A DNA stretch of 57,086 nucleotides from SIG435 sp045530725 (GCA_045530725.1 JAZSCT010000003.1:1-57086), one strand, 5' to 3'. Positions 6,890 to 15,947 are shown, numbered from the stretch's first letter. Numbers and translations are program-made. The notes: a model not told the origin generated them from the sequence alone.

Positions 6890-8638
6890 ATGCCACTCTT
6901 CCCGGAATATGTAATTCAGGAGGTCATCGAGAAGAATGACATTGTTGACGTGATAGGACAAACTGTGTCCTTAAAACGAAGCGGAAGTAATTATATGGGG
7001 CTTTGCCCGTTCCACAACGAGAAGACGCCATCATTTTCGGTGTCACCTCAGAAGGGGATATTTCATTGCTTCGGCTGCGGTGTGGGAGGCACAGTTATAA
7101 ACTTCGTTATGAAGTCGGAGGATATGTCCTTTTACGAAGCGGTGAAATTTCTCGCAGAACGTACCAATATTACGTTGCCTCAGGTGAATTCCAATGATAT
7201 CCAGAGGGAAAATTTAATAAAAGATCAGAAAGAAGTACTCTATGCCATAAACGAAGAGGCTGCCAAGTTTTTTTATTCATATCTTTCAAAGCCTGAAGGC
7301 AAGGTTGCTGTAGAGTATTTCAAAGAGCGTCATATAGACGGAAATTGTGCAAGGAATTTCTGGCTGGGCTTTTCTCCTTCGGAAAAGAGGGCACTTTATG
7401 ACCACCTGTTAAGTCTGGGCTATAAAGAAAATGATATCTTAAAAGCCGGTGTTGTGTCCAAAAGAGAAGACGGAACAATTTTAGACAGGTTTTCAAACAG
7501 AGTAACATTTCCTATATTCAACATAAACGGCAAGGTAATAGGATTCGGCGCAAGAAGAATCGACAACAAAAAAGAGTTCAAATATTTAAACTCTCCCGAA
7601 ACTCTTATCTACAACAAAAGCCGTGTGCTTTACGGCATACATGTTGCAAGGAAATCAAAAGCCGCATCTGTAATCCTTGTGGAAGGATATATGGATGTAA
7701 TATCACTTATGAAACACGGCATTTTCAATGTAGTTGCCGCATCGGGAACATCCTTTACAAAGGATCAGGCGAAACTTCTTAAGAAATACTTCCAGGAAGT
7801 CATAGTTTGCCTTGACAGCGACGATGCAGGTATCAATGCAGCCAAGAGAGCCGTTGTTATACTTCGTGAGATAGATATGAAGGCATCTGTTATGAATGTG
7901 GTAGGTGCCAAGGACACCGATGAATTTGTAAACAAATACGGCAAGGAAGAATTCGAACGCCTTGTAAAACATAGAAAGTCTGATATGCTGTATCTTATGC
8001 AGGCATTGGGCGAGAAATACAACCTCGAGTTAAGCGAGGACAAGGTAGCCTATATATCAGAGATACTTCCTTATATCGCGAAGATAAAAAATAAAGTAGA
8101 ACTTGATGTGGCAATAAATGATTTGTCCAAACGGACAGGTGTTGCCAATCAGGCAATATATATGCAACTTGGTATCAGCGAGGGATCATCCCCTCTCCCA
8201 AGGGCCGAAGAGGCAAAAGGTGAAAAACTTCTGCCTTATGCAGGAGCAATCACTTCGGACAAACTGGAGAAAACAAGAGATATGCTTATATCGGTGTTTC
8301 TCAATGATCCTATGTGCTACAAAAGAAGTGAAAGTGTGCTTTTTGACGGAATCTTTGAGTCGGAATTCCACTTTAAACTTCTTGAGATTATAAAGAACAA
8401 AGCAGAACAGAATCAAAAAGTGGAAGCAAGTGAACTTCTCAGTATGTTTGATGAAGACAAAGTAAATGAAATTACAAAACTTCTAAGCATTGATGCTATG
8501 TACGAAAATTCTGACAGAGCAGCAGTTGACTTCATCAAAATTATTATGAACGAGAAGAAAAAAGAATCGGTAAAAGAACTCCTTTCAAGAGGGGATATAG
8601 ATTCTTTGAATGAACTTTTGAATAATACTAATGAGTAA
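6890..8638 (+). CDS. dnaG: DNA primase DnaG
   Basis: Makes RNA primers at the replication fork. The protein is 582 aa, the typical Firmicute length. Domains in order: an N-terminal CHC2 zinc finger with ligands C39, H42, C60 and C63 (CPFHNEKTPSFS, then FHCFGCG); the catalytic core ending in TOPRIM, with the acidic site in VEGYMDV (about 265-271) and LDSDDAG (about 309-315); and a C-terminal helicase-binding region that is poorly conserved, as is usual. The start is ATG at 6890 with AGGAAA upstream. It is followed after 17 bases by rpoD with a strong ribosome site. Confidence 0.97.
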   Translation: MPLFPEYVIQEVIEKNDIVDVIGQTVSLKRSGSNYMGLCPFHNEKTPSFSVSPQKGIFHCFGCGVGGTVINFVMKSEDMSFYEAVKFLAERTNITLPQVNSNDIQRENLIKDQKEVLYAINEEAAKFFYSYLSKPEGKVAVEYFKERHIDGNCARNFWLGFSPSEKRALYDHLLSLGYKENDILKAGVVSKREDGTILDRFSNRVTFPIFNINGKVIGFGARRIDNKKEFKYLNSPETLIYNKSRVLYGIHVARKSKAASVILVEGYMDVISLMKHGIFNVVAASGTSFTKDQAKLLKKYFQEVIVCLDSDDAGINAAKRAVVILREIDMKASVMNVVGAKDTDEFVNKYGKEEFERLVKHRKSDMLYLMQALGEKYNLELSEDKVAYISEILPYIAKIKNKVELDVAINDLSKRTGVANQAIYMQLGISEGSSPLPRAEEAKGEKLLPYAGAITSDKLEKTRDMLISVFLNDPMCYKRSESVLFDGIFESEFHFKLLEIIKNKAEQNQKVEASELLSMFDEDKVNEITKLLSIDAMYENSDRAAVDFIKIIMNEKKKESVKELLSRGDIDSLNELLNNTNE

Positions 8639-8655
8639 TTGAAAGGAGTAATCAT

Positions 8656-9756
8656 ATGTCTGAAGAAAAGATGGATTTGCTCGATGCAGGTAACAAAAAA
8701 GATATTATAAGAGGTCTTATGGCATTAGGTCAGAAGAAGGGGGTCCTTTCCTTCAAGGAAATCATGGATGCACTTTCTGAACTTGAACTTGATGCAAAAC
8801 AGATCGAAAAAATCTACGAGACTATGGAACAGATGGGAATAGAACTTGTTGAGGATTTCGAAAGAGAACTTGACGAGATTCAGGCAGACGGCGATGATGA
8901 GATAGATCTCACAATCCCTGACGGAATAGGTCTTGACGATCCTGTAAGAATGTATCTTAAGGAAATCGGCAAAGTACCTCTTCTTTCTGCAGATGAGGAA
9001 ATCGAACTTGCAGAAAGAATGCAGAATGGGGACGAAAGTGCAAAGAAGAGACTTTCGGAAGCCAACTTAAGACTTGTTGTAAGTATTGCCAAGAGATATG
9101 TGGGAAGAGGTATGCTTTTCCTTGATCTTATTCAGGAAGGAAACCTTGGTCTTATCAAAGCAGTAGAGAAGTTTGACTGTACAAAGGGATTTAAGTTTTC
9201 CACTTATGCTACATGGTGGATAAGACAGGCTATCACCCGTGCTATTGCAGATCAGGCAAGAACAATCAGAATCCCTGTTCACATGGTGGAAACCATCAAC
9301 AAACTCATCAGAGTTTCACGTCAACTTCTGCAGGAATACGGCAGAGATCCCAAGGTGGAAGAGATTGCCGCTGCTATGAACACAAGTGAAGAAAGAGTAA
9401 GAGAAATAATGAAGATTGCTCAGGAGCCTGTAAGCCTTGAAACACCTATCGGTGAAGAAGAAGACAGTATCCTTGGTGATTTCATCCCTGACAACGATGC
9501 TCCTGCACCGTCAGATATGGCAGCGTTTATGCTTCTGAAAGAGCAACTTATGGACGTTTTGTCATCTCTTGCACCAAGAGAAGAAAAGGTCTTGAGACTT
9601 CGTTTCGGTCTTGATGACGGCAGAGCAAGAACACTTGAAGAGGTGGGTAAGGAATTTAATGTAACAAGAGAAAGAATCAGACAGATTGAAGCAAAAGCAT
9701 TAAGAAAACTCCGTCACCCTTCCAGAAGCAAAAAACTTAAAGATTTTCTTGAATAA
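8656..9756 (+). CDS. rpoD: Primary RNA polymerase sigma factor RpoD (SigA)
   Basis: Housekeeping sigma-70 factor of 366 aa, the length of Bacillus SigA. A short region 1.1 (residues 1-75) precedes region 1.2 (DDPVRMYLKEIGKVPLL); region 2 holds the -10 recognition segment (YATWWIRQAITRAI), region 3 follows, and region 4.2 carries the helix-turn-helix (TLEEVGKEFNVTRERIRQIE). GGAG lies 9 bases before the ATG. The same operon carries dgt and dnaG. The many TTGACA-N17-TATAAT promoters found in this window are what this factor should recognise. Confidence 0.97.
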   Translation: MSEEKMDLLDAGNKKDIIRGLMALGQKKGVLSFKEIMDALSELELDAKQIEKIYETMEQMGIELVEDFERELDEIQADGDDEIDLTIPDGIGLDDPVRMYLKEIGKVPLLSADEEIELAERMQNGDESAKKRLSEANLRLVVSIAKRYVGRGMLFLDLIQEGNLGLIKAVEKFDCTKGFKFSTYATWWIRQAITRAIADQARTIRIPVHMVETINKLIRVSRQLLQEYGRDPKVEEIAAAMNTSEERVREIMKIAQEPVSLETPIGEEEDSILGDFIPDNDAPAPSDMAAFMLLKEQLMDVLSSLAPREEKVLRLRFGLDDGRARTLEEVGKEFNVTRERIRQIEAKALRKLRHPSRSKKLKDFLE

Positions 9757-9767
9757 TCACAAATCTG

Positions 9768-9814
9768 AAGGGAGTGTAAAAGATATTTTACATTCCCTTA
9801 CGTGTATTTTTTTA
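9768..9814 (+). terminator. Terminator of the dgt-dnaG-rpoD operon
   Basis: Fourteen-base arms (AAGGGAGTGTAAAA / TTTTACATTCCCTT) with a four-base loop, followed after six bases by a T-rich run. The arm sequence resembles the ends of elements A and B (AAGGGAATGTAAAAA). Confidence 0.7.
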
Positions 9815-9840
9815 AAAAATTCTCAAAGGAATGACTCTCT

Positions 9841-11082
9841 ATGGAGAAGATACTTAATTATATAAAAAGTAAAAATGGAATAAAGACAATTTCATTTATA
9901 GCGGTGATGATTATACTTTCTTTGTCGCTGTTTTTCAGTATCCGATATCTTTCCGGTGTGGGCAGTAACTACGAATTCAATATTTTTACCGGTGAAATAG
10001 CCCGTTATACCGGCACAGGCAAAAATGTCCGTGTACCAAGCCGTATCTTTGGCAGAAAAGTAGTGAAAATCGGTGTTGCCGCATTTGAAGACAGAGATGA
10101 TCTGGAAAGCATACATATAGTCGATGGCCTGACCACTGTGGAAGACGGGGCATTCAGCGGATGTACAAGGCTTAAGGAAGTGGTTTTGCCTGAGACTGTT
10201 TCATATATCGGGCACTATACCTTCTTCCAATGCATAAACCTTCGTCTGATACTTCCAGATTCGGTTTCCTTTATCGGCAAGTATGCCTTTTACGGTTGTG
10301 AATCACTTGTAGGTATCAATATCCCCGAAGGGGTTGATGTTGTCAATGAGTGCACTTTTGCAAACTGCACATCGCTTCAGACCGTAACGGTGCCTGAAAG
10401 CGTAAATGTGATTGCACAGATGGCATTTGCCAATTGCAAAAACTTAAAAAGTATATCACTCAAAGAAGGCCTGAAGGATGTAAGAGCAGGTGCTTTCTGG
10501 AACTGTCAGCAACTTACAAATGTGACATTTCCTTCAACAGTAGATGTGATTGACTGTATAAAGACAGATGACACAGGCAGAGTCATATATGAAGGTTGCG
10601 GAGTGTTTGAAGGATGCAGTTCGCTGAAAAGTGTAAACATCCCTTACGGCGTGACGGATATCGGCGACAGGATGTTTTTCGGATGCAAAAAACTAAATAG
10701 TATCCGTATCCCCGATACAGTCAAACGTATAGGAAAACAGGCGTTCGCATATTGTGCATCTCTGGAGAATATAGTCATACCCGACAGCGTAGAGACTATG
10801 GACTATTTTTCTGACGGTGACAAAGAGGGGACATTTGCCCTTTGTCTTAATGCAAAGCGGATTGTCCTTCCCAAGAGTATCACAGACATACATCAAAAGA
10901 TGTTTTATTATTGTGTCTCCCTTCAGAATGTGGTGATACCTGAAAATGTGAAAAAAATCCACAAATGGGCGTTCTTGGATTGTCGTTCACTTGAAAACGT
11001 GGAGATTAAGAGCAAGAGCGTCACAGTAGATCCAAATGCATTTGACAACTGTGAAACAGTAAAAGTGTTTAAGTCAAAATAA
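9841..11082 (+). CDS. Membrane-anchored BspA-type leucine-rich repeat protein
   Basis: Surface protein of 413 aa. One transmembrane segment near the N-terminus (about 17-36, ISFIAVMIILSLSLFFSIRY) acts as an uncleaved anchor, leaving the rest outside. Residues 60-410 are about a dozen LRR_5 repeats of roughly 23 residues with the pattern I-x-x-x-A-F-x-x-C-x-x-L-x-x-I-x-I-P-x-x-V, for example AFSGCTRLKEVVLPETVSYI. Such repeats usually bind proteins or glycans at the surface of gut Firmicutes. No LPXTG or SLH anchor is seen. It has its own position after the rpoD terminator; the start has only a weak ribosome site (AAAGGAATGAC). Confidence 0.85.
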   Translation: MEKILNYIKSKNGIKTISFIAVMIILSLSLFFSIRYLSGVGSNYEFNIFTGEIARYTGTGKNVRVPSRIFGRKVVKIGVAAFEDRDDLESIHIVDGLTTVEDGAFSGCTRLKEVVLPETVSYIGHYTFFQCINLRLILPDSVSFIGKYAFYGCESLVGINIPEGVDVVNECTFANCTSLQTVTVPESVNVIAQMAFANCKNLKSISLKEGLKDVRAGAFWNCQQLTNVTFPSTVDVIDCIKTDDTGRVIYEGCGVFEGCSSLKSVNIPYGVTDIGDRMFFGCKKLNSIRIPDTVKRIGKQAFAYCASLENIVIPDSVETMDYFSDGDKEGTFALCLNAKRIVLPKSITDIHQKMFYYCVSLQNVVIPENVKKIHKWAFLDCRSLENVEIKSKSVTVDPNAFDNCETVKVFKSK

Positions 11083-11143
11083 AACCGAAGCTTTGACTGT
11101 TTATGAAATGCAAAAAAACCGTGGACAAATGTATAAAAAATCC

Positions 11144-11172
11144 TTGACAAATGATAGTTATAGTTGTATAAT
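11144..11172 (+). promoter_or_regulatory. Perfect-consensus promoter of rpsF-ssb-rpsR
   Basis: TTGACA (11144-11149), a 17-base spacer and TATAAT (11167-11172). Full consensus is expected for a ribosomal-protein operon. Confidence 0.85.
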
Positions 11173-11178
11173 ACATCT

Positions 11179-11228
11179 GTTGACCTATGGTCAACTCCTT
11201 GCTCTTAAAATCATTTAAGGGCCAAAGT
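11179..11228 (+). promoter_or_regulatory. Structured 5' leader of rpsF, possible S6:S18 autoregulatory site
   Basis: The 75-base leader contains a perfect hairpin GTTGACC-TAT-GGTCAAC (11179-11195) and a second one, CTTAAA-ATCA-TTTAAG, extended by an asymmetric helix on both sides. Leaders that bind the S6:S18 complex are known before rpsF in many bacteria. Assignment here rests on position and the interrupted second helix, not on a matched consensus. Confidence 0.4.
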
Positions 11229-11247
11229 CCAAAGGGAGGTGAATATA

Positions 11248-11538
11248 ATGGATAAAATTTTAAACAAGTACGAAACCATCTTTATTGTTGACACAACAAT
11301 AGGTGAAGAAGCAGTTACAGCTTTGGTAGAAAAGTTCAAAACTATGATTGCTGAGTCTTGTAAGGTTGAATCTGTTGATGATTGGGGTAAGATGAGATTA
11401 GCATATCCTATCGAAGACAGAACAGAAGGATATTACACATTGATAAACTTCGAATCCGAACCTGAATTTATTAAGGAATTGGACAGAGTTTACAACATCA
11501 CTGACGGTATCTTAAGAACTATTACTGTAAGAAAGTAA
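11248..11538 (+). CDS. rpsF: 30S ribosomal protein S6
   Basis: Component of the small-subunit platform, where it pairs with S18 on 16S rRNA. It is 96 aa long. The S6 signature NKYETIFIVDTT opens the protein, and the rest follows the S6 ferredoxin-like fold (KMRLAYPIEDRTEGYYTLINF). The ATG at 11248 is chosen over an in-frame GTG nine bases upstream because that GTG lies within the ribosome-binding site GGGAGGTG. It is first gene of the conserved rpsF-ssb-rpsR operon, 19 bases before ssb. Confidence 0.96.
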   Translation: MDKILNKYETIFIVDTTIGEEAVTALVEKFKTMIAESCKVESVDDWGKMRLAYPIEDRTEGYYTLINFESEPEFIKELDRVYNITDGILRTITVRK

Positions 11539-11557
11539 TTACGGAGGATGATGTAGA

Positions 11558-11974
11558 ATGAATAAAGTAATATTGCTTGGCAGACTTACAAGAGACCCTG
11601 AACTCAGAACCACTCCATCAGGAGTGAATGTTTGCAGTTTTTCATTGGCTGTTAACAGACGTTTTGCAAAAGAGGGTCAGCAGAATGCAGACTTCATCAA
11701 CTGTGTTGCATGGAGAAATACTGCAGAGTTCGTTGCAAAGTATTTTGCAAAGGGCAGAATGATGGGTGTTGTCGGATCACTTCAGACCGGCAGATACGAA
11801 AAGGACGGACAGACTCACTACACAACAGATGTTTTGGTAGATGAGGCATATTTTGCAGACAGCAAGTCTTCTTCCGACACTTCTACAAGTGCACCTATTC
11901 AGAATACTACTGCAGATTTCGGAGCAGATGCAGGTCTTATGCCTATTCCGGCAGATGACGATTTGCCATTCTGA
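11558..11974 (+). CDS. ssb: Single-stranded DNA-binding protein Ssb
   Basis: Coats single-stranded DNA in replication, repair and recombination. The protein is 138 aa. The N-terminal OB fold (about 1-105) begins MNKVILLGRLTRDPELRTTP and contains FINCVAWRNTAEFVAKYF. A flexible linker rich in Ser, Thr and Ala follows. The acidic C-terminal tip DDDLPF is the standard docking tail for partners such as primase and helicases. The ATG is preceded by GGAGG. Its place between rpsF and rpsR is conserved across Firmicutes. Confidence 0.97.
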   Translation: MNKVILLGRLTRDPELRTTPSGVNVCSFSLAVNRRFAKEGQQNADFINCVAWRNTAEFVAKYFAKGRMMGVVGSLQTGRYEKDGQTHYTTDVLVDEAYFADSKSSSDTSTSAPIQNTTADFGADAGLMPIPADDDLPF

Positions 11975-12007
11975 TTTAGTGTTAATGATTAAAGGAGGTT
12001 TATAGAG

Positions 12008-12244
12008 ATGGCTGAAGAAAGAGCATACAGAAAAAGACCAAAAAAGAAAGTATGTCAGTTCTGTGCAGACAAAGTACAGGAAATTGATTACAAGGATATA
12101 GCAAAACTCAGAAAGTACGTTTCTGAAAGAGCAAAGATTCTTCCTAGAAGAATCAGCGGTACATGTGCTAAGCACCAGAGACAACTTACTGTTGCTATCA
12201 AGAGAGCAAGACATATCGCGCTTCTCCCTTACACATCAGACTGA
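12008..12244 (+). CDS. rpsR: 30S ribosomal protein S18
   Basis: Small-subunit protein of 78 aa that binds with S6 on the platform. The S18 pattern is plain: a basic start (RKRPKKKVCQFC), then DYKDIAKLRKYVSERAKILPRRISGTCAKHQR and the basic C-terminus. Cysteines at 18, 21 and near 56, plus a following His, match the C+ (zinc-binding) form of S18. AAAGGAGG lies just upstream of the ATG. It is the last gene of the operon, followed directly by a strong terminator. Confidence 0.97.
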   Translation: MAEERAYRKRPKKKVCQFCADKVQEIDYKDIAKLRKYVSERAKILPRRISGTCAKHQRQLTVAIKRARHIALLPYTSD

Positions 12245-12263
12245 TATTAATATTTGGTATCAT

Positions 12264-12300
12264 ACCCCTTGCAAGGATATCTTGCGAGGGGTTGTTTTTT
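12264..12300 (+). terminator. Terminator of rpsF-ssb-rpsR
   Basis: Twelve-base-pair stem (ACCCCTTGCAAG / CTTGCGAGGGGT, one mismatch), a five-base loop and the tail TGTTTTTT. Confidence 0.88.
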
Positions 12301-12328
12301 GTACAAAAGTGCACAATTAATAAAAATC

Positions 12329-12357
12329 TTGAAGTATTCTGAAAAGTATGTTATATT
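12329..12357 (+). promoter_or_regulatory. Promoter of the SGNH-MBOAT-SGNH module
   Basis: TTGAAG and TATATT separated by 17 bases, 40 bases before the first SGNH gene and after the rpsR terminator. Confidence 0.55.
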
Positions 12358-12397
12358 AAATGTGCATGTAGAGAAATATGTAGATAAGAGGTGGGAA

Positions 12398-13420
12398 ATG
12401 AAAACGTTAAAAACTTTACTTAAAGTATTGTTGGCTGGGTGTTGTGCGGTTCTTATATTATCGGTTTTATTGATGCCATACAGCACTATACCGGTTCATA
12501 TTAAAAACCCGGACGAAAATACTGACTATGTATGGCCATCCAATGCAAAATGGATGAAAATGACAGAAGGCATAGCCTGGGGCAAGTATGACGAAAAAGG
12601 ATATAACAATGCCGAAGTAATAGAGAATCCTGATATTATCGTGTTAGGTTCATCTCATATGGAAGCAACGAATATTACAAACGAAGAGAATATGACCTAC
12701 ATTCTGAATGAAAAAATCGGGGACAGGTATTCGGTTTATAATATGGGTATATCCGGACATCATTTATATAAAGTTTCCAAGTATCTTCCTGTCAATCTTG
12801 AGTTGTTTGAGAGTACACCCAAGGCGGTTATTATTGAGACTGACTCAGTAAATATTGATCAGAAAAATGTGGATAAACTTCTGGAAGGAAATATTGATTT
12901 TACACCAAGTTATGACACGGGAATCATAAGAAAACTGCAGATGGTTCCTTTTTTGAGGATTGTTCACCAGAATATAGACAGCGGACTTCTGAAATTGTTT
13001 ATGCCTGAAACATCTGCAAAAACTACTCCCTCTGTCAAACCCCAGGAGAAAGATTCGATTGATGAAAAACCTTACGAAACGTTACTTAAGTATATAGGGG
13101 ATATCGGAAAGGAATATTCGACTCACATTATTATTTGTTATCATCCTACAGGTGTTCTTAATAAAGACGGCACTCTCTCTTATAATTGTGAAGAACATTC
13201 GGATGTTTTCAAAAAATATGCTGAAGAAAACGGCATAACATATGTAAATCTTCAAGGTGAATTTGAAAAAATGTATATTGAAAAAAATCTTGTATCTCAT
13301 GGCTTTACTACAGGAAAGGTAGAATATGGACACCTTAACAGATACGGACATAAGAAGATGGCAGAAGTACTTTATGAAACTATAAATAAACTTGAAAAGG
13401 AGAAAGTAATATGCAAATAG
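12398..13420 (+). CDS. Membrane-anchored SGNH-type protein of an O-acylation module (first copy)
   Basis: Predicted extracytoplasmic protein of 340 aa with one N-terminal membrane helix (about 7-28). It carries the SGNH nucleophile block GSSHMEA (Ser86) and a late block GHLNRYGHKK in the position of the catalytic Asp-x-x-His, where the acidic residue is not obvious. In AlgI/AlgJ, DltB/DltD and PatA/PatB-like systems such proteins take an acyl group from the MBOAT partner and place it on a polysaccharide. The gene overlaps the MBOAT gene by 10 bases, so the two are translationally coupled. The start at 12398 follows AGAGGTGGG; a longer frame would run through the rpsR terminator and is rejected. 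A paralogue follows the MBOAT gene. Confidence 0.8.
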   Translation: MKTLKTLLKVLLAGCCAVLILSVLLMPYSTIPVHIKNPDENTDYVWPSNAKWMKMTEGIAWGKYDEKGYNNAEVIENPDIIVLGSSHMEATNITNEENMTYILNEKIGDRYSVYNMGISGHHLYKVSKYLPVNLELFESTPKAVIIETDSVNIDQKNVDKLLEGNIDFTPSYDTGIIRKLQMVPFLRIVHQNIDSGLLKLFMPETSAKTTPSVKPQEKDSIDEKPYETLLKYIGDIGKEYSTHIIICYHPTGVLNKDGTLSYNCEEHSDVFKKYAEENGITYVNLQGEFEKMYIEKNLVSHGFTTGKVEYGHLNRYGHKKMAEVLYETINKLEKEKVICK

Positions 13421-14841
13421 TAAGTATTATATTTTTTGGTTTTTTGGCAATAGTTTTTTCTCTGCTTTATGTGTGCAACAAATTTGTAAAGAATACTGAC
13501 AAAAAGATAAGTGTATTCAAATGGATACTTCTTATCGCAAGTTACATATTTGTGATTTATGCTGATTACAGATTTGCAGTTATTCTTTTTGTGATCAGTT
13601 TTTGCGCATACTTTGTGGCAAAGAAGGGAAAGTATTATGCAATCGGCATAATTATTCCTATATTGGCATTGGGCTACTTTAAATATACAAACTTCTTTAT
13701 TGAGTCTTTTGTAAATATTCTTGGCAGGGATTATACACTTCTTAATCTCATATTGCCATTGGGAATTTCATTCTATTCATTCAGCGCCATAAGTTATATG
13801 GTGGATGTGAAAAGAGGCAAGATAGAGCCAAGATCCTTTAGGGATGTTGCATTGTATGTTTCATATTTTCCAAAAATCACTTCGGGTCCTATCCAGAGAA
13901 GCAGTGACTTTTTCAATGAGGTAGATAATGAGGTTAAGATCGGATGGGAAACATTTCTCCCGGGGATTCAGATCTTCGCCTTCGGTTTGTTTAAAAAGAT
14001 TGTTGTGGCAGACAGACTTTCTGTATTTGTAAATCAGGTGTATGATGCACCTCTGGCATTTTCAAGTTTGACAGTATTTCTTGCAACACTTGCATATTCA
14101 CTTCAGATTTATTTTGACTTCTCGGGATATTCGGATATGGCAATCGGTGTTTCAAAGATTATAGGAATCAATCTTCCGAGAAACTTCAACCTTCCATATT
14201 TGTCAAGAAATGTTACCGAACTCTGGAAGAGATGGCATATTTCCCTTTCTTCATGGCTTCAGGAGTATTTGTATATCTCTCTTGGTGGAAGCAGAAAGGG
14301 CAAGATAAGAACATATGTAAATCTTATTCTCACAATGGTAATAGGTGGCATATGGCACGGTGCCAACTGGACATACATAATATGGGGACTTCTTCACGGT
14401 GTTGCCCTTGCAGTACATAAGGTGTGGATGTTAATTACAAAAAGCCCTGATAAGAAACACGGTGCTGTTTCAAATGTTGTATCTATAGTTATTACATTTT
14501 TGTTTGTTAACTTCTGCTGGATATTCTTCAGAGCACCAAGTTTTGATGTTGCTGTGACAATTATCGGAAGAATAGTGGCATTTGATGCAGGTATAACACA
14601 GATATTTGCATGGTTTATCTTTGCTGTGATTGTGTATATCATTGGTATGACCTGCGCAGTAGTGAAGTCAAAAAGAGAAGGCCTTGTATCCAGAAAGCAT
14701 AATATGTGTCCTGTAGAAGGATATTATCCTCTGATGGATTTAAGTAAGTTTACAAGTCAGGTTATTTTCTTCGTGTTTTTAGGACTTATAATTGCACTTG
14801 CACATACAGGCGGAAGTCCATTTATATACGGAAATTATTGA
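13411..14841 (+). CDS. MBOAT family membrane O-acyltransferase (AlgI/DltB-like)
   Basis: Polytopic membrane protein of 476 aa with about eleven hydrophobic segments. It has the AlgI-type MBOAT signature: LPRNFNLPYLSRNVTELWKR (255-274) followed by His276, GGSRKG, and the catalytic region GGIWHGANWTYIIWGLLHG with His316 and His329. Such enzymes pass acetyl or other acyl groups from a cytosolic donor across the membrane to an SGNH partner, which esterifies sugars. It is flanked by two SGNH genes on the same strand, the first overlapping. The likely target is the polysaccharide made by the operon that follows from 17624, but a different wall polymer is possible. Confidence 0.93.
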   Translation: MQIVSIIFFGFLAIVFSLLYVCNKFVKNTDKKISVFKWILLIASYIFVIYADYRFAVILFVISFCAYFVAKKGKYYAIGIIIPILALGYFKYTNFFIESFVNILGRDYTLLNLILPLGISFYSFSAISYMVDVKRGKIEPRSFRDVALYVSYFPKITSGPIQRSSDFFNEVDNEVKIGWETFLPGIQIFAFGLFKKIVVADRLSVFVNQVYDAPLAFSSLTVFLATLAYSLQIYFDFSGYSDMAIGVSKIIGINLPRNFNLPYLSRNVTELWKRWHISLSSWLQEYLYISLGGSRKGKIRTYVNLILTMVIGGIWHGANWTYIIWGLLHGVALAVHKVWMLITKSPDKKHGAVSNVVSIVITFLFVNFCWIFFRAPSFDVAVTIIGRIVAFDAGITQIFAWFIFAVIVYIIGMTCAVVKSKREGLVSRKHNMCPVEGYYPLMDLSKFTSQVIFFVFLGLIIALAHTGGSPFIYGNY

Positions 14842-14876
14842 TTTTGTGATTAAATATGCAGAAAGGATGATACAGA

Positions 14877-15902
14877 TTGAAAAAGACAATCGGATGTATT
14901 TTTAAGGTTGTTCTGAGTGGAATGGTAGCACTTTGCATACTCTCGGCATTTTCACTTGTTTATTACAATGGTCCTCCCACTATTCCGCAACCGGAATTAA
15001 TAACAAAAAACAGATTTATGCCAAACAGAGTCTGGTCCACTATGGGCGAGGGCTTCGGCTACGGAGTGACGGATAATCTTGGCTATAATAATGCTTATTA
15101 CAACAACTGCACAGATCCTGATGTTGTTGTGGTTGGAAGTTCTCATATGGAGGCAGTACATGTGCCGGCAACTGCAAATTGTACAGATGTTCTGAACAAA
15201 CTGTTTGCAGAGGATGAAAGAGAAGATAATGATCTTAAATGTCTTAATATCGGAAGATCAGGAAGTTTCTTTGATCAGTCGGCAAGTTATTTTGAAACTA
15301 TTGCAGAGTATTTTGATACCGCAAGATATATTGTTGTGGAAACAAAAAGTCTTGGATGGACTGTTGAACAACTGGACGGTATGCTTAATCAGGAATACCG
15401 CAAAGATATGAAAGAAAGAAGTCTTGCAGCAAACATAGCAGTTTCGATACCTTATTTCAGGATTTTTGCGAAGCAGTTTGGGGAACTGTTTCCTCTTAAA
15501 CCTGCAGAAGAACCTTTACCCCTTTCTACGGATCAGGATGGGGAGGAATATGCATCTAAGATGAATGCTGTTATCGAAATGATGGCAACTCAGGCAAGAG
15601 AAAATGGCAAAGAACTTATAATTCTTCATCACAATACATACAGTTATGAAGATATGGAAAATGCCATAAGTGATGATGATCCTGAACAGATGAAAGTTCT
15701 TGAGGAAAGTTGCAAAAAAAATGGTGTAGTTCTGGTTGACGTGGTAGATGATTTTATTTCACACTACAAAGAAACATACCAACTGGCTTATGGGTTTGCC
15801 AATTCGCAGATAGGTGAAGGGCACTTAAATAGACTTGGTCACAGTATTATTGCCAATGAACTGTATGCAGCGATAAACAAACTTGAGAATTCAATTAATT
15901 AG
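14877..15902 (+). CDS. Membrane-anchored SGNH-type protein of an O-acylation module (second copy)
   Basis: Protein of 341 aa, paralogous to the copy before the MBOAT gene. Both share an N-terminal membrane helix, the tract G-E-G-F/I-x-G/W-G followed by Y-N-N-A, the block GSSHMEA (here Ser89), and a late GHLNRLGHS block. The region between differs strongly, which suggests different acceptors or carriers. It starts with TTG behind GAAAGGATG. It closes the module and is followed by a strong terminator, which separates it from the permease gene. Confidence 0.78.
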   Translation: MKKTIGCIFKVVLSGMVALCILSAFSLVYYNGPPTIPQPELITKNRFMPNRVWSTMGEGFGYGVTDNLGYNNAYYNNCTDPDVVVVGSSHMEAVHVPATANCTDVLNKLFAEDEREDNDLKCLNIGRSGSFFDQSASYFETIAEYFDTARYIVVETKSLGWTVEQLDGMLNQEYRKDMKERSLAANIAVSIPYFRIFAKQFGELFPLKPAEEPLPLSTDQDGEEYASKMNAVIEMMATQARENGKELIILHHNTYSYEDMENAISDDDPEQMKVLEESCKKNGVVLVDVVDDFISHYKETYQLAYGFANSQIGEGHLNRLGHSIIANELYAAINKLENSIN

Positions 15903-15915
15903 TTATTTCACTTAT

Positions 15916-15947
15916 AAAAAAGACCGTCATTTTTGATGGTCTTTTTT
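15916..15947 (+). terminator. Terminator after the SGNH-MBOAT-SGNH module
   Basis: Stem AAAAAAGACCGTCA / TGATGGTCTTTTTT with one wobble pair and a four-base loop. The T-run is part of the 3' arm. Confidence 0.85.

Noticed and set aside
12254..12397. Upstream extension of the first SGNH frame
   Set aside because: It would start inside the rpsR terminator and before the gene's own promoter; the ATG at 12398 has the better ribosome site and a membrane helix at residue 7.
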